The notes under the pieces: generated by a model
What the model was told of the DNA's origin: nothing
Databases searched by the model: none
What the model saw: the letters and a program-made list of their open reading frames with translations, nothing else
Shown: in pieces, positions 1 to 5,151 of the stretch
Position numbering within the stretch: the stretch's first letter is position 1
How the letters are laid out: each line of letters starts with the position of its first letter
Assembly: GCA_029551925.1 (NCBI GenBank)
Contig: JAKPEO010000085.1
Span: 1 to 5,151, forward strand
DNA: 5,151 bases
DNA from: a bacterium
Lineage (GTDB): Bacteria > JAGOBX01
Direction: 5' to 3'
Translations under genes and position numbers: made by a program

Positions 1-13
1 AAAAATTTGAGAT

Positions 14-3000
14 ATGATAAAAAATTCAGAGTATATGATGAATCGAAGAGAATATTCTCGAGTTGATATTTATATTCCTTTGGAATACCGACGTATCAGT
101 AATGATGAAAAGGATAATATCAGCCGTAAACCGAAAAATGAAATTGAAAAAGCGAAAGTTGATTTATCTATTTTAAAACATAAAAAGCCAGCCGATATTA
201 CAGATGAAATTTATTACAATGAACAAATCAGTTATATGGATAAACTTATTGTTGATGTTGAAACAGGTAAAATAACATCACAAGAATTCAGGGATAAAAT
301 CGAAGCTGACGCGACTTTTCCACAGATAAAAAGCGGTATGGTTAAAAATCACGAACTGCAGAAAGCAGTTAATGAAAGCAACCGCACAGGGAAACCGGTA
401 ACATATATTGAATTTGATGTTAATAATCTCGGCGGTATGAATCTTGCGGCGGGAAGCCACGATAAAGCAAACGAATATTTTTCAGAGTTAATCGATATAA
501 TCAAAAAACATTTTCCGGCTAACGCAGTAATGGAACGGCACGGCGGAGACGAACTCGGACTTATACTTCGCGGTATGACAGAAGCCGAAGCACAAACTAT
601 AATGAATGAAAAAGTATTACCTGAACTTTATGAATGGAATAGAAAAAATAATCTTGAATTTAGTTTTCATCCAAAGCTTGCTTCTGATATTACAGAAAAT
701 AAATTGCCGTTTGTAGATTTTTCTGTTACAGACGGAATTATGCAATATGATAAAAACATACATAAATCTATAAAAGATTGGACAACGCAAGCCGATGAAA
801 AAGCGTCAGATAAAAAGAAAAATCAAAAAGGGGTTGCAAAAAATGATTTAATGGTGTATATTAAAAATAAAGGATTATCCATTGAACAATTTTTACAACG
901 CATCCCGCAAATTAATGAAAAAGGAGAGAAAATAAATGAAAGCGCGATTAAAAAGATTAGGGATATCCTCACTGGCAGAACTTCGGGAGCTGACAGCGGA
1001 AGAGCGAGCCAACCAATCGATGGACTATATGGAATACGCTCTAATGAGATTACATCAGGAAGCGGCCGAGAAATCACAAGCCCAGAAGAACTCCACTACG
1101 GATATCAACTCCGACTTAGAACCGGAAGATCCGGCACTAAACCGTTTTTAATACGAAACAAAAACGAAAACGGCACTTTTGATTTATTCAATCAAGAAAA
1201 TAAAAACACAATAACTCTGTCTTTTGAAGAAATTCAAGATAATTATTTTTTAATACCTGAATACGCTCCGTCCGACGATGTAAAGAAAATTCCGCTGAAA
1301 TCAATAAAAGTATATCCTGAATTAATGCAGTTTAAAAGCGATGTTGACGCAAAAGGCGTAACAAAGAAATTAAAAGGCGTTGAAAAGTGGGATTACGCCA
1401 AAGCCGGAAATATTACGGTATGGAGAGCCAACCAAGACCGAACTATAGATGTTGAAACCTCGAACGGCACAAAAACATTTCAAATAAAAAAAGGCGATAT
1501 AATCGTTGCGGACGGACATCATAGAATAGAACTTGCCGACCGTTTAAATCAAACATCATTAAATGTAATTGTATTGGACGAATCTGACGGAATAAGCATT
1601 GAGGACGCGCGCCGTATTGCCGCAGAAAATAATATTGCGCAGGGCAATGCTTCAATATACGATACCGCTAAATTTATCCGCGAAAATAATTATACGCTTG
1701 AACAATTCAAAAAATTAGGTTTTCCGCTAAATGACAGCTTAGCGGAACGCGGGTATCATATTGCCCAGCTCACCGAAAGCGTGTATAACGAATTTATGAA
1801 TACCGATACGCTTAAGGACACGGAAGCCGCCGCAATCGGCGAAGTTTTGAAAGGTTTTGATAATGCGCAAATGCAGATATTGAATATGATAAAAAACGGA
1901 AAGTATAAACCTAAAGCGGCAACTTTCAAATCATTTTTAAAAAATATATTACAGGAATATACTACTAATAAAAATCTATCAAAAGACGCGGCTGAAACAA
2001 TGGATTTGTTTGGCGGAATAGACGATAACAGTTTAAAAATCAGCGAATTTAAAGCGACAATTATTTCAGAAGTAAAAACAGAATTGAATAGATTAAAAAA
2101 TTTATTCACCGCGCTTGCTAAAGTTGAAAAAGGAGCGGAAAGCGAATTATCAAAACAGGAATTGAAAAATAAAGGTTTTGATGTTGATGCTCTCGCTAAA
2201 AACAAAAAAAATTCAACAAAAGACATAGCTAAAGAATATGTTGCGGCAATAGATGAACTTCAGAAAAACTGGATATATAACGATAAAATCAAAGACGGAT
2301 TAAATGAAATAATATCAGAAAAAAAAGTGGCTGAAACTAATATTGAAAAATGGAAAACTACTAACGCGGATATTGATAAAATCACTAAAATAGTATTAAA
2401 TCCCGATAATTCATTATTAACACAAATATTGAATGAAAAGAAAAAAACTGAAGAAACGAAAAAGCCGGATATACAAAAAACATTATTCACAGGATTAAAA
2501 CTCAACGATAAAATCACTGCGCAAGACGGCGATTATATTATCAAGTCAAATCCTGAAAGTCCTAATTTTGTATCCGTAAAGAAAGTAGGCGATAAAGATA
2601 TTCTTCGTGTAGATGTTCAAAAATCAGCGTTAGCGGAGGATATGTTCGGCAATGCAAATATTTATGATTTAGTATTTCAAAAGCAAGAAAAAACAAAAGA
2701 CATTGACGCTGAACGCAAGGGTGAATTAGGCGATAAACAAAAACCGGAGCAAGCCGGACTTGGTATTGAAGCCGATAATTTTATGTTTAAAGAAGAAAAT
2801 GAATTAATTGAAAGTGAAGTTGAAAAAGAAAAACAACCAAAAGAAAAACAGAAATTTGATGACATTCAAGATTTCGGCGAAAAATTATTGGGCGCAAGAA
2901 AAGATTATTTCACGCAATTAAAAGACGCAAAAAATTTAGATATTGCAGAAAATCCATTATCAAAAACTTTTCCTGAACCTGATTATAAAAAAATGCTCGA

Positions 3001-4690
3001 ACAGGGTATTGACCCTTATATAGTAGGGTTTATTCACGCAATGCGCGATACAATTCCTACAAAACCAAAGGTATCTTGGAAATTAAAAAATTGGATTGAA
3101 CAAGTAAAATCATTAAGGCAATTAACAGAAGATTTAATTACAGGTAAAATAACAAAACCGCAGATAAAAAACGCAATTACAGCTAATACACTTTCAGATA
3201 TCGAGGGCAGAGCCGAATTATACGAAACATTCGGACACGAAAAATCATTAAAAGGGATTACATTTAATCAAACTCATTTTTCATTATACAAAGGCGAAAA
3301 AGATGTTACAAAATGGATAATAGCCAAAGAGCAAAAAACAACATTATTTTCTAATATGCCGCGAATACTTGGCGAAGGCAATACAAAAGAAGAAGCAATT
3401 GAAGATTTTAAAACTAAAATAGCATTACTTGACGGCAAAGGTAAATCTGATAATAAATTTTTTAAAAATAGCATTGATTTACAAAGTAAAATTCAGGCAG
3501 ATAAAGACAATATTATTGATGTTTTGGATGTGGAAAAGATAGATAATAATAAATTGCAGGATAATCTTGAAAAATTAGTTATGAATTTAGTTTATTCCGG
3601 TATAAAGACAATTGAAAGTTTGAATAGAAAAATTAAAGAATTAATTCCAAATAAATTTATTGTAAAAGCTAAGAAGTTTTGGGAATTTGTTACTCGGACT
3701 TTCAATATATTAAAACAATTATTCAATCTTGAAAATTTCGGATTAACTATTAAATTTACTGACGAATATATTCAGGAGCGTTTCGGTAAAAAGGAATTAT
3801 CACAGTTGGAAAAAATAGCCGTGAATTCAATAATTTCAGATTATTATAAATTTAAAACGCAGGCAATGAAAAAACGGTTAATGGGTGTTTATACTAATCA
3901 AGAATATCAGGAAATGAATGATTTTATTGAAAATTCCACTGAAACAAAATTAAAATTATTGACTAATGAATTAAAAGAAACTAAAACTGTTAAAGTAACG
4001 CCGGAAGCGCAGGCGGAAGCGATTAAAAAACCTGTTAGTATAGATAAAGGTATTAAACGCGAAAGCGCGGCTTTTAAACGTGTGATGACACAATTTATTA
4101 TTGATGAGCTTGAAAATGATCCGCGTTATCAAGAATTAACGGTTGAAGAAAAACAAAATATCATTAATCAAAAATATACAGAAAAAGACCCGCTGTATTA
4201 TTTGCAAGTAAAAATAGCTGAAGATACTGCAAAAGCAATTGATTTTGTTGAACAAAATTATGACAGGGCTTTGAGTATTGCGAAAGGCGAAGAATCGCCG
4301 CCGCCGGATGTAAGTCAAACATCTATAAGCAATGCTGTAATGGAAAAAGCGCGCCGCGATAAAGATTTTGCTTTATATGAAGAAGTATTGCGTAAACATT
4401 CTTTTCGATTAACGCGGTTAGGGCAGGAGCTTGCTATGGAACGCGGCAGAGTTAATAATCATAGTCCAGAAAGTTTTTTAAAAAGCGTTATTGCCGCGCG
4501 AATGGAAAATCTTAAAAAAAATTATAAATGGGAATTCAGCAAGGGTAGAATTATAGGAAAATCCGATAAAGCAATAGCGAACAAAATAATTGATAATGAA
4601 AAACAAAGTTTAAAACGCATTGCAAGAGCAAAAGCAAATTTAAACATTAAAGAAGCGCAAGATTTAATTGAATTATTGAGGTGTAAATAA
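14..4690 (+). CDS. Large polyvalent protein with GGDEF-like and ParB-like domains (probable phage protein)
   Basis: This 1558-residue protein has the multi-module build of phage large polyvalent proteins. In order it shows: a charged helical N-terminus (1-97); a GGDEF-like domain (98-273); a Ser/Gly/Arg linker (320-360); a beta-rich segment (361-416); a DdrB-type ParB-like domain with DGHHR at 500-504 (426-560) and helical extension to about 650; a helical segment starting MDLFGG (663-766); a second beta-rich piece (823-880); a Lys/Glu linker (890-948); a domain starting DFGEKLLGARKD (953-964); and a helical C-terminus with a conserved motif at 1422-1480. No signal peptide, clear membrane segment, helicase, methylase, protease or ADP-ribosyltransferase motif was seen, so it is smaller than DarB-type relatives. 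An in-frame TGA at 8-10 fixes the upstream limit. ATG codons at 14, 35 and 38 are all possible starts, and none has a strong ribosome binding site. Some known family members enter the host with phage DNA and counter its defences; that role here is inference. Confidence 0.85.
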   Translation: MIKNSEYMMNRREYSRVDIYIPLEYRRISNDEKDNISRKPKNEIEKAKVDLSILKHKKPADITDEIYYNEQISYMDKLIVDVETGKITSQEFRDKIEADATFPQIKSGMVKNHELQKAVNESNRTGKPVTYIEFDVNNLGGMNLAAGSHDKANEYFSELIDIIKKHFPANAVMERHGGDELGLILRGMTEAEAQTIMNEKVLPELYEWNRKNNLEFSFHPKLASDITENKLPFVDFSVTDGIMQYDKNIHKSIKDWTTQADEKASDKKKNQKGVAKNDLMVYIKNKGLSIEQFLQRIPQINEKGEKINESAIKKIRDILTGRTSGADSGRASQPIDGLYGIRSNEITSGSGREITSPEELHYGYQLRLRTGRSGTKPFLIRNKNENGTFDLFNQENKNTITLSFEEIQDNYFLIPEYAPSDDVKKIPLKSIKVYPELMQFKSDVDAKGVTKKLKGVEKWDYAKAGNITVWRANQDRTIDVETSNGTKTFQIKKGDIIVADGHHRIELADRLNQTSLNVIVLDESDGISIEDARRIAAENNIAQGNASIYDTAKFIRENNYTLEQFKKLGFPLNDSLAERGYHIAQLTESVYNEFMNTDTLKDTEAAAIGEVLKGFDNAQMQILNMIKNGKYKPKAATFKSFLKNILQEYTTNKNLSKDAAETMDLFGGIDDNSLKISEFKATIISEVKTELNRLKNLFTALAKVEKGAESELSKQELKNKGFDVDALAKNKKNSTKDIAKEYVAAIDELQKNWIYNDKIKDGLNEIISEKKVAETNIEKWKTTNADIDKITKIVLNPDNSLLTQILNEKKKTEETKKPDIQKTLFTGLKLNDKITAQDGDYIIKSNPESPNFVSVKKVGDKDILRVDVQKSALAEDMFGNANIYDLVFQKQEKTKDIDAERKGELGDKQKPEQAGLGIEADNFMFKEENELIESEVEKEKQPKEKQKFDDIQDFGEKLLGARKDYFTQLKDAKNLDIAENPLSKTFPEPDYKKMLEQGIDPYIVGFIHAMRDTIPTKPKVSWKLKNWIEQVKSLRQLTEDLITGKITKPQIKNAITANTLSDIEGRAELYETFGHEKSLKGITFNQTHFSLYKGEKDVTKWIIAKEQKTTLFSNMPRILGEGNTKEEAIEDFKTKIALLDGKGKSDNKFFKNSIDLQSKIQADKDNIIDVLDVEKIDNNKLQDNLEKLVMNLVYSGIKTIESLNRKIKELIPNKFIVKAKKFWEFVTRTFNILKQLFNLENFGLTIKFTDEYIQERFGKKELSQLEKIAVNSIISDYYKFKTQAMKKRLMGVYTNQEYQEMNDFIENSTETKLKLLTNELKETKTVKVTPEAQAEAIKKPVSIDKGIKRESAAFKRVMTQFIIDELENDPRYQELTVEEKQNIINQKYTEKDPLYYLQVKIAEDTAKAIDFVEQNYDRALSIAKGEESPPPDVSQTSISNAVMEKARRDKDFALYEEVLRKHSFRLTRLGQELAMERGRVNNHSPESFLKSVIAARMENLKKNYKWEFSKGRIIGKSDKAIANKIIDNEKQSLKRIARAKANLNIKEAQDLIELLRCK
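305..832 (+). other. GGDEF-like (diguanylate-cyclase-type) domain, residues 98-273 of the large protein
   Basis: The order of elements matches a GGDEF domain. A hydrophobic strand leads to FDVNNLGGMN (134-143), in the place of the usual DxDxFKxxN. A helix follows, then MERHGGDEL (173-181) as the active-site loop with its preceding Arg175, and a strand LGLIL. Near the end VDFSVTDGI (234-242) resembles the VTvSiGva strand, and QADEKASDKKKNQKG (259-273) resembles the usual ADxAlyxAKxxGRN end. Metal-binding Asp135 and loop Asp179/Glu180 are present, and Asn143 fits the guanine-contacting Asn. Differences: the second Asp of DxD is Asn137, the residue after Asn143 is Leu rather than Asp, and the GHxxGD segment reads GSHDKAN, with Asn153 where an Asp is expected. 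No RxxD inhibitory site precedes the loop. It could be an active cyclase with altered substrate choice or a catalytically dead nucleotide-binding module. Confidence 0.75.
921..927 (+). promoter_or_regulatory. Strong internal Shine-Dalgarno before the nested ORF
   Basis: AAGGAGA lies eight bases upstream of the ATG at 936, at near-ideal spacing for 30S initiation. It falls inside the large gene, over codons for the NEKGEK segment, whose GAA AAA GGA GAG codons could produce it by chance. It has no in-frame start codon to serve for the large protein, so if it is used it serves the nested ORF. Confidence 0.4.
936..1151 (+). CDS. Possible overprinted small gene, 71 aa, inside the large gene in another frame
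   Basis: This ORF lies wholly inside the large gene, one frame over. It begins with ATG eight bases after a strong Shine-Dalgarno sequence (AAGGAGA, 921-927), a better initiation signal than that of the host gene. The 71-residue product starts MKARLKRLGISSLAELREL, has amphipathic helices rich in Ala, Glu and Leu, and ends in a polar acidic tail (LEPEDPALNRF). It has no membrane segment or signal peptide, and I do not recognise it. Its codons look coding-like (GAA, GCG, ATG, AAA), while the large frame over the same bases gives an unusual Ser/Gly/Arg-rich stretch. The patch is about 50% GC (hand count, 961-1140), well above its surroundings. It may be a real overprinted gene, a relic of a gene between two now-fused genes, or chance. 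It is listed because of its ribosome binding site and composition; expression is unproven. Confidence 0.35.
   Translation: MKARLKRLGISSLAELRELTAEERANQSMDYMEYALMRLHQEAAEKSQAQKNSTTDINSDLEPEDPALNRF
1289..1963 (+). other. ParB-like (DdrB-type) domain plus helical extension, residues 426-650
   Basis: IPLKSIKVYPELMQFK (426-441) matches the opening strand of ParB-like domains in polyvalent proteins, where a conserved Phe/Gln/Lys follows the first strand. A VEKWDYAKAGNITVWR segment (456-471) follows, then VADGHHRIELADRL (498-511), the ParB/sulfiredoxin-fold signature with Gly501 and Arg504. ARRIAAENNIAQGNAS (533-548) corresponds to the next ParB element. Helices to about 650 (FIRENNYTLEQFKKLGF and on) fit the helical region that normally follows. 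Chromosomal ParB uses this fold to bind and hydrolyse CTP, and related phage domains have been proposed as nucleases or nucleotide-binding modules; which applies here cannot be told. About ten extra residues (roughly 475-495) seem to lengthen the hairpin before DGHHR compared with the forms I remember. Confidence 0.75.
1722..1747. repeat. Perfect 9-bp inverted repeat with 8-base spacer
   Basis: TTCCGCTAA (1722-1730) and its exact reverse complement TTAGCGGAA (1739-1747) flank ATGACAGC. The repeat lies in the ParB-like module, over codons for FPLNDSLAERG. In mRNA it could form a stable 9-bp hairpin; in DNA it has the size of a dimeric protein-binding site. No U-run follows, so it is not a terminator. 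A function is not shown, and one such repeat per several windows is expected by chance. Confidence 0.5.
2000..2311 (+). other. Helical segment following the ParB-like domain, residues 663-766
   Basis: The segment opens with MDLFGGIDDNSLKISEFKA, runs through helices with RLKNLFTALAKVEKG, and ends near KDGLNEI. In phage polyvalent proteins I recall a similar DLFG-to-SL-to-lysine-rich-helix pattern after the ParB-like domain, ending in a 'G-x-V/I-x-D-x-L-N' helix. That resemblance is from memory and supports reading this as the ParB companion region rather than a separate enzyme. No catalytic motif is visible. Confidence 0.5.
2858..3427 (+). other. Polyvalent-protein-associated domain (DFGEKLLGARKD type), residues 949-1138
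   Basis: DFGEKLLGARKDYF (953-966) matches a domain start I recognise from phage and conjugative-element polyvalent proteins (usual form D-I-G-E-K-I-G-G-A-R-K-D). It is followed, as in those, by a short helical stretch, a FPEPDYKKMLEQGIDP segment (986-1001), and AMRDTIPTKPK (1009-1019). The later KWIIAKEQK strand and the TKEEAIEDFKTKI helix (1124-1136) fit a small alpha/beta subdomain near its end. Its biochemical role is unknown; some relatives occur in proteins linked to protecting incoming DNA from restriction. The Lys/Glu-rich stretch just upstream (890-948) looks like a flexible linker. Confidence 0.6.
4277..4453 (+). other. Conserved C-terminal motif of phage polyvalent proteins, residues 1422-1480
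   Basis: The segment begins IAKGEESPPPDVS (1422-1434), continues through SNAVMEKARRDKDFALYEE, and ends with RLTRLGQELAMERGRV (1465-1480) just before SPESFLKSVIAAR. The pattern 'G-E-x-x-P-P... A-V-x... D-x-x-L-x... L-G-Q-E-L... SP-x-x-x-x-x-x-I-x-x-A-R' recurs, as I remember it, near the C-terminus of large phage proteins whose gene sits before a small helical-protein gene, as here. The preceding region (about 1180-1420) is also helical, with a YSGIKTIESLNRKIKEL stretch resembling the 'G-x-x-T-F-x-x-W' helix of other family members. Function unknown. Confidence 0.55.
4678..4683 (+). promoter_or_regulatory. Ribosome binding site of the downstream gene
   Basis: GAGGTG lies six bases upstream of the ATG at 4690, inside the last codons of the large gene. 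With the stop and start overlapping as TAATG, it favours coupled translation or re-initiation and confirms the choice of start. Confidence 0.75.
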
Positions 4691-5151
4691 TGGCAAATGT
4701 TATATGTATTCCGCCCGCGATAGTTGACGCATTAAAGAAAAAACTTAATAACGGCGAATTAAAAATAAACTTGGTTGAATTGGCTAAAATGAAAAAAGCC
4801 GATAGAGTTAATTTTTTTAATAAACACATAAATAATAAGCCACTTGCTGAATTTATATCGTATGAATTCAGTAAAGCGTGGCGCAGTAAAGAAAAAGCGG
4901 AATTAGTAGATTGGGTAAATAAATTTTTGAAAGGCGAAAATAAAGAAATTATTGTTAAAAAAATTGAAAAAACAAAGCCAGAAAATCTTGAAAATGAACG
5001 GATTGAGGACAGTATTCTTGAAGATATAATTTCCGCAAAATTAAAATTAAAACTATCCGAAAATGAAATAAAAAATGTTTTCGCTTTAACTGACAAAATC
5101 AGAGACCTTGAACAGGAAGCGTTAAAAGATGATGAATTAGCTAAAGAATTA
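4690..5151 (+). CDS. Helical phage-associated protein downstream of the large protein (3' end missing)
   Basis: The frame is open from an ATG overlapping the previous stop by one base and leaves the window after 154 codons, so the C-terminus is missing. The start is supported by GAGGTG six bases upstream. The protein begins MANVICIPPAIVDALKKKL and is almost wholly alpha-helical, with no signal peptide or membrane segment. Residues 22-80 (NGELKINLVELAKMKKADR, then FFNKHI, FISYEFSKAW and LVDWVNKFLKG) follow a pattern I recognise from phage proteins: a 'G-E-I-x-x-x-x-L-x-x-M-x-x-x-x-R-x-x-F-F' helix, an 'N-x-x-F-E-x-x' helix and a 'x-x-x-x-W-x-x-x' helix. These are commonly encoded right after a large polyvalent protein. 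From residue 108 on there is an acidic helical region (LEDIISAKLKLKLSENEI). Possible roles are a virion or head-associated partner of the upstream protein; this rests on context, not on a known activity. Confidence 0.8.
   Translation, partial: MANVICIPPAIVDALKKKLNNGELKINLVELAKMKKADRVNFFNKHINNKPLAEFISYEFSKAWRSKEKAELVDWVNKFLKGENKEIIVKKIEKTKPENLENERIEDSILEDIISAKLKLKLSENEIKNVFALTDKIRDLEQEALKDDELAKEL

Noticed and set aside
1-13. Possible end of an upstream gene (in-frame TGA at 8-10)
   Set aside because: Only two sense codons precede it in the window, too little to claim a coding region; it is used only to limit the start of the large gene.
823-1077. 84-codon minus-strand ORF opposite the GC-rich patch
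   Set aside because: No good ribosome binding site was noted for it and its sequence looks like antisense shadow; the + strand nested ORF explains the patch better.
1756-2226. 156-codon minus-strand ORF
   Set aside because: Same antisense composition (Phe/Ser/Leu-rich), fully inside the large gene over its ParB extension and following helical segment; hydrophobic runs are an artefact of reading antisense to Lys/Asn/Glu codons.
2635-2644. GGAGGA just before an in-frame ATG (residue 877), suggesting an internal start
   Set aside because: The spacing of about two bases is too short for efficient initiation, and the position falls inside a beta-rich segment rather than at a domain boundary.
263-3154. 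A 15-base identical repeat (ACAGGTAAAATAACA) at 263-277 and 3140-3154, both encoding TGKIT
   Set aside because: It is short, made of common AT-rich codons, with little similarity beyond the TGKIT residues; most likely coincidence or a recurrent helix-turn in LPPs.
4058-4067. CGC-GAAA-GCG mini-hairpin with a GNRA-type loop
   Set aside because: The stem is only three base pairs, inside coding sequence, with no extension or covariation visible.
4647-5096. 149-codon ORF on the minus strand opposite the downstream gene
   Set aside because: Its Phe/Ser/Ile-rich product is what an AT-rich Lys/Glu/Asn-coding strand gives in antisense, and the + strand frame has a ribosome binding site, an overlap start and a family-like pattern.

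Overview
This AT-rich window (A/T-heavy codons; roughly one-third GC by eye) is almost entirely one very long gene. A second gene follows without a gap and runs off the right edge. Both read on the + strand. The main gene (14-4690, 1558 aa) has the hallmarks of a phage/mobile-element 'large polyvalent protein' (LPP): many unrelated modules strung together, a DdrB-type ParB-like domain with a DGHHR motif, and long Lys/Glu-rich helical linkers. LPPs are known mainly from tailed phages and conjugative elements, where some (P1 DarB/DdrB-type proteins) travel in the virion and act in the newly entered cell. The window is therefore best read as part of a phage or prophage genome. The host cannot be named. 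The frame stays open for 1558 codons with all of its roughly eleven Trp encoded by TGG, so the standard code fits.

Layout: 1-13 is leader, with an in-frame TGA at 8-10. Codons 1-97 are an unassigned helical N-terminus. Codons 98-273 form a GGDEF-like (diguanylate-cyclase-type) domain with a recognisable GGDEL active loop but a changed DxD and guanine-contact region. Codons 320-360 are a Ser/Gly/Arg-rich linker in a local GC-rich patch. Codons 361-416 are beta-rich. Codons 426-650 are the ParB-like domain and its helical extension. Codons 663-766 are a helical segment often seen after such ParB domains. Codons 823-880 are another beta-rich segment, followed by a charged linker. Codons 949-1138 are a polyvalent-protein-associated domain beginning with a DFGEKLLGARKD motif. 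Codons 1165-1558 are alpha-helical and contain a conserved C-terminal LPP motif. The downstream gene (4690-5151+, at least 154 aa) overlaps by one base (TAATG), has its own good ribosome binding site, and resembles a small helical protein found next to LPP genes in phage genomes.

The most unusual points are the GGDEF-like domain inside a probable virion-delivered protein and a 71-codon out-of-frame ORF (936-1151). That ORF has a near-ideal Shine-Dalgarno sequence and lies exactly over the GC-rich linker between the GGDEF and ParB modules. It could be an overprinted small gene, or the scar of a fusion between two once-separate genes. No RNA gene, CRISPR array, insertion sequence, promoter or terminator could be supported, and no intergenic stretch exceeds 13 bases.
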